In this document: one piece after another, positions 7,406 through 17,451 of the stretch
Layout: each line of letters starts with the position of its first letter
Position numbering within the stretch: the first letter of the stretch is position 1
DNA from: Propionigenium maris DSM 9537
GTDB taxonomy: Bacteria; Fusobacteriota; Fusobacteriia; Fusobacteriales; Fusobacteriaceae
Direction of reading: 5' to 3'
DNA length: 52,431 nucleotides
Assembly (NCBI RefSeq): GCF_027925155.1
Contig: NZ_BSDY01000021.1
Coordinates: 1-52,431 of the forward strand
Notes under the pieces: generated by a model
The model's input: only the letters and a program-made list of their open reading frames with translations
The model's database searches: none
Told to the model about the DNA's origin: nothing
Made by a program: the position numbers and the translations under genes

Positions 7406-9052
7406 CTACTCAACTACCTCTACATACTTATACAGTGTTCCTCCAAAGGTTGGCAGCATTACCCCCTTGAGGTTCTTATTTATAAAGATATTAGTGTTCC
7501 TGGATACCGTAGGAGCCACCATTACCTCGTCATACACAAGGAGTTTTTCAGCCTCCTTCAGGATCTCCAGTCTCTCCTCTGAATCATTGGATACTGCTGC
7601 CCTGTCTATGAGGGAGTCATACCTGCTGTTCTCCCATCCAATGGGAATATATCCCCCCTCAGACTTGAATCCCTCAAGGAAATCATTGGGGTCATTGTAG
7701 GCAGGGTTCATAGACATTCCTGCAAACTGGTACTCCAGGCTATCGGTTCTTTTTTGGAATACAGGCCACTCAGTATACTCTGCCTCTACCTCTATTCCAA
7801 GCTCCTGTTTAAACATCTGCTGGATATACTCGGTATAGGTTCTCGCCCAGTTTCCCGTGCTGGCATTTAAATAGGTAACCTTAAACTTTCCCGGATCCTC
7901 TGACAGTCCAAGCTCCCTCAGACCCTCTATAAGAGTTTCCCTGGGATCCTCCACATCCTCTACCAGAAGGTCCACATAGTCCTCGGCCAAACTTCTGTAC
8001 TCCCTCTCTCCCAGATAGATTCCAGGGGGAACATATCCCTTGGCCTCCTCAAAGAGACCGTTAAATATAACCTGAGCCATCTCATCCCTTCTGATTACAC
8101 TGGAAAAAGCCCTTCTTATGTTTTTATTTTTAAATACAGGATCGCTCCCGTTAAAAAACATATAGTTTATCCCTGCTGCAGGCTTTTCTACCCTTCTCCA
8201 CTTACCCATGCTGCTAAACTTCTCTATCCACTCGGGTTTGCTCACAGAAGCCATATCCACGCTCCTGTTGAGGAGCATATTCATCCTGGCATTCTCATCC
8301 ATCACTATATTCATATTTATTTTTTTGAGACTTACTCTCACATTATCCCAATAATTTTGATTTTTTTCCAGTACTATTTTATTATTATGTATCCAATCGA
8401 TCAATTTAAAAGCTCCATTTCCTATAAAGGTATCTGCCCCACTCCCAAATCGTTCACCAAACCTCTCCACAAGATCCCTTCTCTGGGGATACATCAGCCT
8501 GGAGTAGGTCAGCTCCAGGAAGTAGGGGCAGGGCGCCTTTAAGTGAAATTCCAGGGTCTTATCATCTACAGCCTTAATCCCAACCTCAGTGGCTGCTCCC
8601 TTCCCTTTGTTAAACTCATCTGCCCCTACTATAAATGGAGTCAGTACATAGGATAGGGGAGCCGCTGTGTTGGGATCCAGGGTTCTTAAGATACCATAGA
8701 CATACTGGTCAGCTGTAACTGCTACTCCGTCCTCCCACATATTCTCCCTCAGATAGAACCTCCATAGCAGTCCGTCCTCGCTTACCTCCCACCTTTCAGC
8801 TCCGGCTCCCACTATCTTCTCTCCACTTCCATCCTCCTCTACCTTGGTCAAGCCCTCCATTATCTGATTCAATAGAGTAGAGGAGTACACATCGTTTCCT
8901 CTGGATGGATCTATACTGCTGGGTTCTCCACTTATAAAAACATTTAATTCCTGCTCCGCTTCCTTCCCACTATCTGAATTATACTCCTTCCTTCCGCAGG
9001 CTGTAAGAAGCAGAACCAATAAAATCAGGATATAAAAAACTCTCTTCTCCAT
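7406..9052 (-). CDS. oppA: Oligopeptide ABC transporter substrate-binding lipoprotein
   Basis: Lipid-anchored peptide-binding component (SBP_bac_5 family) that feeds an Opp-type ABC transporter. The N-terminus is a lipoprotein signal with lipobox LLTAC (Cys about residue 19). The 548 residues are typical. The start of the mature domain (ISGEPSSIDPSRGNDVYSS) and WEVSEDGLLWRFYLRENMWEDG are family hallmarks. It is clearly paralogous to the oppA at 13083 (both share EWIEKF...GINY/GTNYxFFN and WPVFQKR), so the operon carries one SBP at each end around oppBCDF. Such pairs usually differ in peptide preference. A hairpin at 9098-9126 separates it from oppF. The ATG follows GAGGAGGTATT. Confidence 0.93.
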   Translation of the reverse strand: MEKRVFYILILLVLLLTACGRKEYNSDSGKEAEQELNVFISGEPSSIDPSRGNDVYSSTLLNQIMEGLTKVEEDGSGEKIVGAGAERWEVSEDGLLWRFYLRENMWEDGVAVTADQYVYGILRTLDPNTAAPLSYVLTPFIVGADEFNKGKGAATEVGIKAVDDKTLEFHLKAPCPYFLELTYSRLMYPQRRDLVERFGERFGSGADTFIGNGAFKLIDWIHNNKIVLEKNQNYWDNVRVSLKKINMNIVMDENARMNMLLNRSVDMASVSKPEWIEKFSSMGKWRRVEKPAAGINYMFFNGSDPVFKNKNIRRAFSSVIRRDEMAQVIFNGLFEEAKGYVPPGIYLGEREYRSLAEDYVDLLVEDVEDPRETLIEGLRELGLSEDPGKFKVTYLNASTGNWARTYTEYIQQMFKQELGIEVEAEYTEWPVFQKRTDSLEYQFAGMSMNPAYNDPNDFLEGFKSEGGYIPIGWENSRYDSLIDRAAVSNDSEERLEILKEAEKLLVYDEVMVAPTVSRNTNIFINKNLKGVMLPTFGGTLYKYVEVVE

Positions 9053-9097
9053 AATACCTCCTCTATAAACTTATCTACAACTTCCTCATTCCTTAAC

Positions 9098-9126
9098 AGG
9101 GCACCAGAGGTTAGCTCTGGTGCCCT
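9098..9126 (-). terminator. Intercistronic hairpin after oppF
   Basis: Very stable 12-bp stem AGGGCACCAGAG/CTCTGGTGCCCT with a 5-nt loop. The minus-strand continuation (GTTAAGG) lacks a T-run, so it may act as an RNA-stability or partial-termination element between oppF and the second oppA. Confidence 0.65.
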
Positions 9127-9134
9127 AATTAAAG

Positions 9135-10091
9135 TTACTTATTTAAATGACAAGCAGAAAGGTGCCCATCTCCCAGGTTCTTCAGCTGGGGCTCCTCCCT
9201 TTGGCAGATATCCATAGCATACTTACACCTTGTTCTAAACCTACATCCCGTTGGGGGATTAATAGGACTTGGAACCTCTCCCTCAAGCTTTATGTGTTTC
9301 TTTGCATCCTCTACCCTGGGATCTGGAATAGGTATGGCCGAAAGAAGTGCCTGAGTATAGGGGTGGTTGGGATTCTCGTAGAGGGAGGTGCTGTCCGCTA
9401 CCTCCACCAGCTTCCCTAAGTACATAACCCCCACCCTGTCCGAGATATGCCTTACCATGGAAAGGTCGTGAGCTATAAAGAGGTAGGTTAGCCCCAGCTC
9501 ATTTTGAAGTTTGATGAGCAGGTTTACTACCTGAGCCTGGATAGATACATCTAGGGCAGATATAGGTTCATCACACACTATAAATTCAGGCTCTATAGCC
9601 AGTGCCCTGGCTATCCCTATCCTCTGCCTCTGCCCCCCACTGAACTCATGGGGAAAACGCGAGGCATGCTCCTTATTCAGTCCAACCAGGGAAAGGAGCT
9701 CCCCAATCCTTCTTGTTCTCTCATCTCCCTTGTAGATACCATGGATATCTATCCCCTCAGAGATGATATCCCCTACTGTCATCCTTGGATTTAGGGATGC
9801 ATAGGGATCCTGGAAGATTACCTGCATCCTCTTTTTAAGCTCCTGCTTCTCCCTTTTCTTGGCTCCCCTCACATCTATGCCATCAAAGATAACCTCTCCC
9901 CCTGTGGGGCTATAGAGGCCTAAAAGTGTTCTTCCAGTTGTTGTTTTTCCGCAGCCAGATTCTCCCACAAGCCCCAGGGTCTCTCCCTTCTTGATACTAA
10001 AGCTTACTCCGTCTACAGCTTTTAACAGGTTACCTCCCCACACATCAAAGTGCTTTTGGAGGTTTTTTATCTCCAGTAATGTTTTATGCAT
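9135..10091 (-). CDS. oppF: Oligopeptide ABC transporter ATPase OppF
   Basis: One of the two ATPases powering oligopeptide import at the inner membrane. The start is the ATG at 10091, which shares one base with the oppD stop (TGATG), giving 318 residues and translational coupling; longer in-frame extensions run inside oppD. Motifs: Walker [11 protein letters not shown]-loop [12 protein letters not shown], signature SGGQRQR, Walker [13 protein letters not shown] and H-loop AHDL. The C-terminal oligopeptide/dipeptide extension has the cysteine motif [19 protein letters not shown] typical of OppD/OppF (a possible 4Fe-4S site). Confidence 0.95.
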   Translation of the reverse strand: MHKTLLEIKNLQKHFDVWGGNLLKAVDGVSFSIKKGETLGLVGESGCGKTTTGRTLLGLYSPTGGEVIFDGIDVRGAKKREKQELKKRMQVIFQDPYASLNPRMTVGDIISEGIDIHGIYKGDERTRRIGELLSLVGLNKEHASRFPHEFSGGQRQRIGIARALAIEPEFIVCDEPISALDVSIQAQVVNLLIKLQNELGLTYLFIAHDLSMVRHISDRVGVMYLGKLVEVADSTSLYENPNHPYTQALLSAIPIPDPRVEDAKKHIKLEGEVPSPINPPTGCRFRTRCKYAMDICQREEPQLKNLGDGHLSACHLNK

Positions 10092-11107
10092 CAGCTTATA
10101 CCTCCTGTAATGGGATTTTCTACCTTGGGAGCCATAGAGTGCTTCAGCCAGCAGCTCACCCCCTGGGTATCTGAACAATTAATTTCCTCAGGTTCTGCCT
10201 CCCTGCAGACTGGCATGCAGTACTCACACCTTGCTGCAAAGGCACAACCCACTGGAGGCTTTATGAGGTCCGGAGGAGTCCCCTGAAGGGAGTAGAGCTG
10301 AGCCTTATTTTCAGTTTCCAGAGTAGGTACACTCTTTAGAAGGGCCCAGGTATATGGGTGCTGAGGATTATAGAATATATCCTCCCTTGTCCCCGTCTCC
10401 ACTATCTTTCCAGCATACATTACCTGTATCCTGTCAGCTACATCAGCCACAACTCCCAGATCATGGGTTACCAGGATCACAGCTGTTCCAAACTCATCCT
10501 GTAGTTCCTTAATGAGCTCCATTATCTGAGCCTGGATCGTTACATCAAGAGCTGTTGTAGGTTCATCTGCTATAAGTATCTTGGGATTACACGAAAGGGC
10601 TATGGCTATCATAGCTCTCTGCCTCATTCCCCCTGAAAATTGGTGTGGATACTCATCTATCCTCTTTTCAGGGTTGGGAATATTTACAACTCTCAGCATC
10701 CTTATAGCTTCCTCCCTGGCCTCCCTCTTGGAAAGCTTCCTGTGAATTCTGAGAGATTCCATAATCTGGTCCCCCACCTTCATAGTAGGATTTAGCGAGG
10801 TCATGGGATCCTGAAAGATCATGGATATCTCCCCTCCCCTTATCTTTCTCAGCTCCCTTTCAGAGAGTTTTAAGATATCTGTACTGCCAAACTCTATTGC
10901 AGAACCTTCCTTTATCTCTGCCGGAGGAGTGGGAAGGAGTCTCATAAGGGATTTTGAAGTTACTGTCTTTCCACAACCAGACTCCCCCACAACAGCCAGA
11001 GTCTCCCCCTTGTGAAGATCAAAGGATACTCCCCTCACTGCCTTTACCTCTCCAGCATATGTATGAAATGATATATTTAAGTCCTTTACATTTAATATTT
11101 TTTCCAT
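10091..11107 (-). CDS. oppD: Oligopeptide ABC transporter ATPase OppD
   Basis: Partner ATPase of OppF, 338 residues. Walker [11 protein letters not shown]-loop [12 protein letters not shown], signature [10 protein letters not shown], Walker [13 protein letters not shown] and H-loop THDLG are all intact. The C-terminal extension contains [19 protein letters not shown]. It starts 14 bp after oppC ends and overlaps oppF by one base. Confidence 0.95.
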   Translation of the reverse strand: MEKILNVKDLNISFHTYAGEVKAVRGVSFDLHKGETLAVVGESGCGKTVTSKSLMRLLPTPPAEIKEGSAIEFGSTDILKLSERELRKIRGGEISMIFQDPMTSLNPTMKVGDQIMESLRIHRKLSKREAREEAIRMLRVVNIPNPEKRIDEYPHQFSGGMRQRAMIAIALSCNPKILIADEPTTALDVTIQAQIMELIKELQDEFGTAVILVTHDLGVVADVADRIQVMYAGKIVETGTREDIFYNPQHPYTWALLKSVPTLETENKAQLYSLQGTPPDLIKPPVGCAFAARCEYCMPVCREAEPEEINCSDTQGVSCWLKHSMAPKVENPITGGIS

Positions 11108-11121
11108 CTCTTAGCACTCTC

Positions 11122-12123
11122 CTACTGACGTAATTTTGGGTCTAAAGCATCTCTTAATCCATCTCCAAGCAGAGTAAATGAAAGCATTGTTGCTGCTATC
11201 ATCAGTGCCGGGAAGAACAGCTGGTATGGATAGAACATGAGGTTTTGCTGGGATGCAGAAGCCAGTGCTCCCCAGCTGGTGTTAGGAGCCTGCACTCCCA
11301 GCCCTATATAGCTCAGGAATGCCTCAGCAAATATAAATCTCGGTATATCAAAGGTTACAGATACAATAACTATCCCCAGTGTATTGGTAAGAAGATGTTT
11401 TGTTATTATCCTCCATGGACTTGCTCCCAAAGCTATGGCAGCCAGAACATACTCCTGCTCCTTTATCTGGAGTATCTGTCCCCTTACAAGTCTGGCCATT
11501 CCACACCATCCAGTGGCTGTCATTGCCAGGATAAGAGGTACGATACCATTTCCCAGGTAGAGGGAGATAAGTATAACAACCATAAGGTATGGAAGGGTGG
11601 TGAGTACCTCTATCACCCTCATCATCATGTTATCCACTCTTCCTCCATAGTACCCCGCTACTCCCCCGTAGATACAACCTGCCACTGTGGATATAGTTGC
11701 TCCCACAAGTCCCATTATCATAGAAACTCTACCACCGTGCCACACCCTTGCAAAGAGGTCTCTTCCCAGCTCATCGGTACCAAACCAGTGGGCTTTGCTG
11801 GGCCAGAGATTTCTTATGGAGGACTCCGTTACCTCCTGGCTGTAGCCGCTTATTGCTTCTCCAACTACAGTCATAAGAGCCAGACCTATGAGAAGCAGAA
11901 GGGCTACAAAGGCCACCCTGTTCTTCTTCAGCCTCCTCCAGGCATCCTGCCAGTAGGTCAGGTTCGGTCTCAGTATCTCCTCTGAGTCCAGAGCTTTGCA
12001 CCCCTCTACTACAAACTTTTCAGGAGTCAGATGTACCTTTCTTGGAACCTTCTCTGCCTCGCTCCTCTCCTCCCTTGCCCTCATCTTCATCTCTTTCTTA
12101 GTAAGTTTCTTTGCTATCTCCAT
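11122..12123 (-). CDS. oppC: Oligopeptide ABC transporter permease OppC
   Basis: Inner-membrane permease, 333 residues from the third of three consecutive ATGs (12123), which is best spaced from AGGGGAGGG. It has a cytoplasmic basic N-terminal region, a first membrane span near AFVALLLLIGLALMTVV and the OppC N-terminal domain. The BPD_transp_1 core carries the EAA motif (EQEYVLAAIALGASPWRIITKHLLTN), which contacts the ATPases. The mature order is oppB-oppC-oppD-oppF with short gaps, so it is in one operon. Confidence 0.94.
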   Translation of the reverse strand: MEIAKKLTKKEMKMRAREERSEAEKVPRKVHLTPEKFVVEGCKALDSEEILRPNLTYWQDAWRRLKKNRVAFVALLLLIGLALMTVVGEAISGYSQEVTESSIRNLWPSKAHWFGTDELGRDLFARVWHGGRVSMIMGLVGATISTVAGCIYGGVAGYYGGRVDNMMMRVIEVLTTLPYLMVVILISLYLGNGIVPLILAMTATGWCGMARLVRGQILQIKEQEYVLAAIALGASPWRIITKHLLTNTLGIVIVSVTFDIPRFIFAEAFLSYIGLGVQAPNTSWGALASASQQNLMFYPYQLFFPALMIAATMLSFTLLGDGLRDALDPKLRQ

Positions 12124-12136
12124 CATCATCCCTCCC

Positions 12137-13069
12137 CTATCTCTTACCAGAAATCCTTATTCTAGGATCCACAACTCCATAGAGGAGATCCACAATAAGA
12201 AGAGCAAAGATATAGAGGCTGGCAAAAAATATCGTCTGCCCCAGTATCATTGAAAAGTCTCTGTTTTGTATTGCACTTACGTAGTTGAATCCAAATCCCG
12301 GAATAGAAAATATCCTCTCTATTACAAAGGAACCTACAAAGATACCTGCTATCTGAGGCCCCAGTATTGTAATGGCCGGTAGGATAGCGTTCCTGATTAC
12401 ATGACGCCATACAAGGGCAAAATTTGATACCCCCTTGGCCTTAGCTGTGAGGATATAATCCTGGTGAAGTACATCCAGTACATTGGCCCTCATATACCTT
12501 GCATAGGTTGCTATAGATCCAAAACACAGGGCTATTGTAGGAAGTATCGTATGACTTGCCTTCCCCCACCCTGTAGTAGGAAGCACCATATACTTTACTG
12601 TAAACTGATACTGCAGCAGGGAAGCTGCTACAAAACTGGGTACAGATACTCCAAGAATTGCTAAAAACATCACAACATAGTCTGGCCACTTATTTCTCTT
12701 AAATGCAGCAAGGATTCCAAATCCGATCCCCACTGTAAATCCTGCAAATATCGCCTGTCCCCCCAGTCTTGCCGATACTGGAGAAAACTTTCCTATACTC
12801 TCTGCCACCGTTCTTCCTGGATACACAAGGGACTCCCCCAGATCCAGGTGAAAGATAAGGTTTTTCAGAAACTTAATATACTGAGTAAACAGGGGCTCAT
12901 CCAGTCCATACTTGGCGTAAAAGTTCAGCTTCACCTGTTCTGGAAGGTTCCTTGCCATACTTGACAGGGGATCCCCCGGTACCGCCCTGATTATAAAGAA
13001 AGTCATAGTAATTATTACCAGAAGGGTAAGCAGCATAATACCCACCCTCTTTAAGATGTATTTGAGCAT
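12137..13069 (-). CDS. oppB: Oligopeptide ABC transporter permease OppB
   Basis: Inner-membrane permease partner of OppC, 310 residues with about six spans. The N-terminal MLKYILKRVGIMLLTLLVIITMTFFIIRAVPGDP stretch (residues 1-34) is the classic OppB/DppB start. The EAA loop lies at DYILTAKAKGVSNFALVWRH. It begins 13 bp after oppA behind GGGAGGTAGC. The hydrophobic frame also produces open shadow frames on both strands, which were ignored. Confidence 0.95.
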   Translation of the reverse strand: MLKYILKRVGIMLLTLLVIITMTFFIIRAVPGDPLSSMARNLPEQVKLNFYAKYGLDEPLFTQYIKFLKNLIFHLDLGESLVYPGRTVAESIGKFSPVSARLGGQAIFAGFTVGIGFGILAAFKRNKWPDYVVMFLAILGVSVPSFVAASLLQYQFTVKYMVLPTTGWGKASHTILPTIALCFGSIATYARYMRANVLDVLHQDYILTAKAKGVSNFALVWRHVIRNAILPAITILGPQIAGIFVGSFVIERIFSIPGFGFNYVSAIQNRDFSMILGQTIFFASLYIFALLIVDLLYGVVDPRIRISGKR

Positions 13070-13082
13070 TTTAGCTACCTCC

Positions 13083-14735
13083 CTACTCCACTATATGAAC
13101 ATTTTTAAAGTCAATTCCTCCGAAAAGTGCAATTACAAGTCCGTCTATCCTCTTGGATATAAATGTATTCCTCTTTCTATATAGTGTTGGCGCAATGGCT
13201 GAATCCTCGTAGAGAAGGATGTGCTCCGCTTCCTTAAAGTACTCCAGTCTCTTCTCCTGATCTATAGTGTTCGCCGCCATCTTGATAAGCTCATCATATC
13301 TTTCATTCTCATATCCGATATTATAGATCCCCGCTTCCGAGCTCCAGATATCTAAGAATGTGCTAGGGTCGTTGTAGTCTCCAGTCCACGCCATCCCTGC
13401 AAGCTGGAAATCCTGTTCATCTATTCTCTTCTGGAATACTGGCCACTCTACAAACTCACCCTTCACCTCTACTCCCAGGCTCTTCTTCCACATCTGCTGT
13501 ACATACTCAAAGTAGTTTCTCGACCAGTCATTTGTACCGGTATTCAGATAGGTTACCTCTAAGTCCTCAGGCTTATCTGAGATTCCAAGCTCTCTCAGAC
13601 CTTCAATTAGAAGCACCCTAGGATCTGGATTCTCCTGCCTTAGTTCCTGCAGCGGTTCCCCTGCAAGCTTTCTGTACTCTCTTCCTGCTATCTGTAGCTT
13701 TGGCGGCACCCATCCGTAAGCTGAATCAAAGGTCCCCTTGAATATTACATCTGCCATATCCTCCCTTGTTATAGCCAGGGAGAAGGCCTTTCTCACCTTG
13801 TCGTTAGAGAAGATATCGTCCTTCTGGTTAAAGAATGAGTAGTTTGTTCCTGCTGCAAATCCCTTAACAACATCAAACTTTCCAGTTTTATTGAACTTCT
13901 CTATCCACTCCTCCTTGGATACCCCTGCAATGTCCAGCTGACCATTTAGCAACATATTCATCTGGGCATTGGTGTCCTGGATGATCTGAACATTTAACTT
14001 ATCGATCTTAACTGAGTCTGCATCCCAGTAGTTTTCATTTTTTGCCAGGGTTATCTTGTTGTTCGGTACCCACTCCACCACCTTAAATGGACCGTTGGCT
14101 ATAAGAGTTTCCCCTGCTGCTCCGTATCTGTCTCCATACTTTTCAACTACATCCCTTCTCTGTGGATAGAGAGTCTTGTAGTAGGTTAGATCTAAGAAGT
14201 AACCGCAAGGAGAGTTCAGAGTAAACTCAAGGGTCCTATCATCCACAGCCCTTACTCCTACCTTGCTGACATCTGCACTTCCCGAGTTGTAGTTGGTAGC
14301 ATTCTTTATTGGTGCCAGTATAAATGCGTACTGAGATGCTGTTGATGGATCCAGAGTTCTCTTGATACTATACTCAAAGTCCCCTGCAGTAACCGGCTGT
14401 CCGTCCCACCACTTTGCATCCCTTAGGTGGAAGGTCCACACCAGCCCATCCTCGCTTACCTCCCAGGACTCAGCTATCCCTGGAACAACAATATCCTGAC
14501 CATCCTCCCCTACAGATACCCTGGTTAACCCCTCCATTACCTGGGTAAACACTGTAGATGCATTGACATCAGTTGCCTTAGAAATATCCAGTGTTTTTAG
14601 ACCAGAATTCAGAAAGAAGTTTACAACTGTCTCCTGAGATTCTGCCACCTTCTCATCCTTTCCCCCGCAAGCACTCAATAGAAGCAGTGCAATGATCATT
14701 CCTGCCATGAGGAATGCATTCCTAACCTTGCTCAT
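13083..14735 (-). CDS. oppA: Oligopeptide-binding lipoprotein OppA, first gene of opp operon 1
   Basis: Peptide-binding lipoprotein, 550 residues from the ATG at 14735. The upstream in-frame ATG at 14756 codes through the ribosome site AAAGGAGGGG itself and is unlikely to be used. The lipobox is LLLSAC, with Cys near residue 23. It belongs to SBP_bac_5, with VPGIAESWEVSEDGLVWTF and the WPVFQKR motif shared with the paralogue at 7406-9052. It is the promoter-proximal gene of oppA-B-C-D-F-oppA. A promoter very similar to that of the second opp operon lies at 14779-14809. Confidence 0.94.
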   Translation of the reverse strand: MSKVRNAFLMAGMIIALLLLSACGGKDEKVAESQETVVNFFLNSGLKTLDISKATDVNASTVFTQVMEGLTRVSVGEDGQDIVVPGIAESWEVSEDGLVWTFHLRDAKWWDGQPVTAGDFEYSIKRTLDPSTASQYAFILAPIKNATNYNSGSADVSKVGVRAVDDRTLEFTLNSPCGYFLDLTYYKTLYPQRRDVVEKYGDRYGAAGETLIANGPFKVVEWVPNNKITLAKNENYWDADSVKIDKLNVQIIQDTNAQMNMLLNGQLDIAGVSKEEWIEKFNKTGKFDVVKGFAAGTNYSFFNQKDDIFSNDKVRKAFSLAITREDMADVIFKGTFDSAYGWVPPKLQIAGREYRKLAGEPLQELRQENPDPRVLLIEGLRELGISDKPEDLEVTYLNTGTNDWSRNYFEYVQQMWKKSLGVEVKGEFVEWPVFQKRIDEQDFQLAGMAWTGDYNDPSTFLDIWSSEAGIYNIGYENERYDELIKMAANTIDQEKRLEYFKEAEHILLYEDSAIAPTLYRKRNTFISKRIDGLVIALFGGIDFKNVHIVE

Positions 14736-14778
14736 ATAACCCCTCCTTTTTTTCAATAATGAAATTTTCTTTACTATT

Positions 14779-14809
14779 TATATAGCTCCACCCCCTTACC
14801 CTTTGTCAA
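14779..14809 (-). promoter_or_regulatory. Promoter of opp operon 1
   Basis: On the minus strand TTGACA (14809-14804), a 19-nt spacer and TATATA (14784-14779). The block TTGACAAAGGGTA-N6-TGGAGC-TATATAAATA is almost identical upstream of the second opp operon at 23611-23641, including the spacer length. That conservation in otherwise unrelated leader DNA supports function and perhaps a shared regulator acting on the TGGAGC part. Confidence 0.7.
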
Positions 14810-14819
14810 ATAAAAAATA

Positions 14820-15281
14820 TTCATAATTTCTTTTTAAACTGTATATTTTCTAAACAAAATCAATAAAAACAAGCATTATAATAGGAATTGGGAATCTCTT
14901 TAGTCAAGAGAAAAAAATATTTATTTTTAGATTAAGTTTTTTTATATTTTGAAATATTAACAACAAATTATTATTATTATTGATATTATCCATTTAAATT
15001 TTTATCTTTATTTTAAGTACAACAATTGACTTTATCCCTTAAAAGTTATCATTTTAAAAACTTTAATTAATCAAGTTATAGAGTTACTCAAAATTAAATA
15101 TAATAGATAATGGACACCACAAAATAAAAAAATCCATTATTCTATCTTTTTTTGAAAACTAATAAGACTTATCCAATCCCGGAACCTTTTTTCATATTTA
15201 AAAACTTTTTATTCATCAAGATGAATTCTAGACGCTTTAACTCAAACCGTTGATATATGAATATCAAGATCTGTCCTTCCA
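14820..15281. other. AT-rich intergenic stretch without visible gene
   Basis: About 460 bp of very AT-rich DNA upstream of opp operon 1. No ORF with a ribosome site was found on either strand. It may hold UP-element-like A/T tracts for the opp promoter. Confidence 0.5.
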
Positions 15282-15375
15282 CTAAAAGCAAGGTGACATT
15301 GCATCCTAAAAGTCATTTGGAACACTGATACCTTTATGGTTAATTTTTATAGTTTCTATACTTCCCTAATGATAA
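15282..15375 (+). repeat. Hairpin intergenic repeat, copy B
   Basis: GCAAggtgacaTTGC hairpin followed by CATCCTAAAAGTCATTTGGAACAC, a T-rich middle and TCTATACTTCCCTAATGATAAAAA. It is followed directly by another copy in tandem. It lies between two minus-strand genes and so is not tied to a plus-strand gene. Confidence 0.65.
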
Positions 15376-15468
15376 AAAGGAGCGTAACGCTCTACCCACG
15401 CCAACCTTATGTAATTGTTTTTTATAATGGGATTAATCTATAATTCCATACTTTCCTTAATAGTAAAA
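15373..15468 (+). repeat. Hairpin intergenic repeat, copy B2 (tandem)
   Basis: GAGCGtaaCGCTC hairpin in place of GCAAC/GTTGC, i.e. the stem is kept while its bases differ. The copy ends with ATACTTTCCTTAATAGTAAAAA, which closely matches copy C at 28.5 kb. Confidence 0.6.
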
Positions 15469-15471
15469 ATA

Positions 15472-15502
15472 AAGAGGCCCCTTTTAGACAAAGGAGCCTC
15501 TT
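15472..15502 (-). terminator. Hairpin downstream of pepF
   Basis: AAGAGGC...GCCTCTT stem extended by CCTTTT/AAAGG pairing. On the minus strand it is followed by TATTTTTAC. It lies about 105 bp after the pepF stop. Confidence 0.6.
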
Positions 15503-15607
15503 CTAATTAAAGCTATGCTTTTTTTCTTAAAACCGAATATCCTTTAGATGTGTATGCCACATACATCTTTAAACCCTCTTATAAAGATATTAACTAAGAG
15601 ATAGCTA

Positions 15608-17371
15608 CTAATTCCCAACTAGTCCCTCTGTGAGCTCTAGGAAGAGGTCTATATCCTCCTTAACCTGATCTAGAGAACTTCTCCAGAACTGAATATCAGT
15701 TACATCTATATCTGCCAGCTGAGCAGCCTCCTCCACTGTCTTCTGTCCCGTCAGCCTCAGAAGGTTATCATACTTTGGTACAAACTCCTCCCTGTCCCTT
15801 AAGTACTGGGAGTATAGTCCCCTTCCAAAGAGAGCACCAAAGGCATATGGGAAGTTATAGAAGTTCAGGGAAGGTCTGTAGTAGTGTCCCTTATTTATCC
15901 ACATATATGGATGAAGAAGCTCCTCATCCATTACCTCACCATAGGTAGCTTTCTGAGCCTCTACCATAAGATTTTTAAGTTGGTCTGAACTGAGAACCGT
16001 ATCCCTTCTCTCGTTGAATACGCTCTCCTCAAATATATACCTGCTCAGTATATCCACAGCTACCTGGGTGATATCCTGAAGGGAGCTCTCCAATAGGAAG
16101 ATCTTCTCCTCATCGCTGGCATCGGAAAGTGCCCTCTTCATCACAATGGTCTCGCACATAATAGAGGCTGTCTCAGCTACAGGCATGGTGTAGTCTGTAT
16201 TGAGAGGACTCTCAGCAAATATACACTCTCCGTGGTAGGCGTGACCCAGCTCATGGGCTAAGGTAAGCACATCGGAGAAGGAACCTGTAAAGTTGCTGAG
16301 TATTCTGCTCTCCTTAATTGGAGGAATATTGGCACAGAATGCTCCCCCTACCTTCCCCTTTTTAGGACAATAATCGATCCACTCCTCATCAAAGGCCCTT
16401 CTTGCCACTCCAGCCAACCTACCTGAAAAGCTGCTAAAGTTCTCTAGGATATAAGCCTGAGCCTCCTCTATGGTAAATACCTTATCCACATTCCCTATTG
16501 GAGCAAAGAGTTCATAGAAGGGTAGCCCCTTGCTATAACCTAAGATCTCGGCCTTTCTCTTCAGGTATCTTCTGAAGTGAGGCAGGTACTCCTTTATGGC
16601 AATGAGGAGTTTATCCAGGGTATCCTGGGTCATCCTGGAGTCTATGAGAGTCTTTTCAATGGGACTGGAATAACCCCTGAACTCAGTTATGGTGTTTACC
16701 TCCCCCTTGATGGAGTTCAGTGCACTGGCAATGGCCTTCTCAATCTTCTCATATGACTTTATCTCTGCTTCAAAGGCCGCCTTCCTCACGGAACTCTCCT
16801 TGTGGTATGCCAGGTTCCTTACCTCTGAAAGGGTTATAGTTTTTCCCTCTCCCTCCATATCCACATCCAGAGTAGAGGTAAGAAGCCCCTGAAGGTTGCT
16901 CCAGGCTTTCCCCCCACTTTGGCTCAGCTTGGAAAGGAGTACCTCGGTCTTCTCATCCAGCGCATACCTCTCCCTTTCCTTGATCTCATTTAAGTAGAAG
17001 ATGTGCTCCCCTATAAAGGAACTCTCCTCAGCCATCCTTTGAATATCAAGCCCTGCAATCCACTTCTCTCCCATGGTCCTAACCTCAGCTATATCTGCTT
17101 CCCTGTTCATTAGATAGTTAATATATTTTATAGCATCTTCATCTGAGGTATTGATACTCTCAGAAAGAAAGGAAAAGGTTCCCAGCTTCCCCTCTACCTG
17201 ATTATACTCTATTAGGTTTTTAAGATACCCCTCCAGAGTCTCTGTATGTTCAGCAAATCTTCCCTTAAACCCGTTTAACCCCTCTATGATAACATCCAGC
17301 CTCTTGAGATCCTCCTGAAACTCCTTGGAATCAAAGGATGGATATAGTTTTTTTAAATTCCAGTTGCTCAT
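15608..17371 (-). CDS. pepF: Oligoendopeptidase F, M3 family
   Basis: Cytoplasmic zinc endopeptidase that cuts imported oligopeptides. The 587 residues match PepF (about 600). An N-terminal PepF domain precedes the M3 catalytic domain. The zinc motif LAHELGHAYHGE (near 374-385) supplies both His and the catalytic Glu, and ETASIMCET (near 404) supplies the third ligand. The ATG follows AAAGGGGGCTAGT. It lies downstream of the second opp operon. A hairpin at 17415-17444 stands between, so it could be expressed by read-through or from its own promoter. The pairing of transporter and peptidase supports peptide nutrition. Confidence 0.95.
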   Translation of the reverse strand: MSNWNLKKLYPSFDSKEFQEDLKRLDVIIEGLNGFKGRFAEHTETLEGYLKNLIEYNQVEGKLGTFSFLSESINTSDEDAIKYINYLMNREADIAEVRTMGEKWIAGLDIQRMAEESSFIGEHIFYLNEIKERERYALDEKTEVLLSKLSQSGGKAWSNLQGLLTSTLDVDMEGEGKTITLSEVRNLAYHKESSVRKAAFEAEIKSYEKIEKAIASALNSIKGEVNTITEFRGYSSPIEKTLIDSRMTQDTLDKLLIAIKEYLPHFRRYLKRKAEILGYSKGLPFYELFAPIGNVDKVFTIEEAQAYILENFSSFSGRLAGVARRAFDEEWIDYCPKKGKVGGAFCANIPPIKESRILSNFTGSFSDVLTLAHELGHAYHGECIFAESPLNTDYTMPVAETASIMCETIVMKRALSDASDEEKIFLLESSLQDITQVAVDILSRYIFEESVFNERRDTVLSSDQLKNLMVEAQKATYGEVMDEELLHPYMWINKGHYYRPSLNFYNFPYAFGALFGRGLYSQYLRDREEFVPKYDNLLRLTGQKTVEEAAQLADIDVTDIQFWRSSLDQVKEDIDLFLELTEGLVGN

Positions 17372-17414
17372 ACTAGCCCCCTTTAAATCAATATGATATT
17401 TTCCACTAAAAGAG

Positions 17415-17444
17415 CCCTGTCTAGCCCCTTGGACTTAGACAGGG
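17415..17444 (-). terminator. Terminator at the end of opp operon 2
   Basis: CCCTGTCTA/TAGACAGGG stem. On the minus strand it is followed by CTCTTTTAG. It lies between the 72-residue membrane protein gene and pepF. Confidence 0.7.
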
Positions 17445-17451
17445 TACTCTG

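Noticed and set aside
11245..11985. 246-codon plus-strand ORF opposite oppC
   Set aside because: Shadow frame of a conserved permease gene; Cys/His/Tyr-rich composition and no ribosome site.
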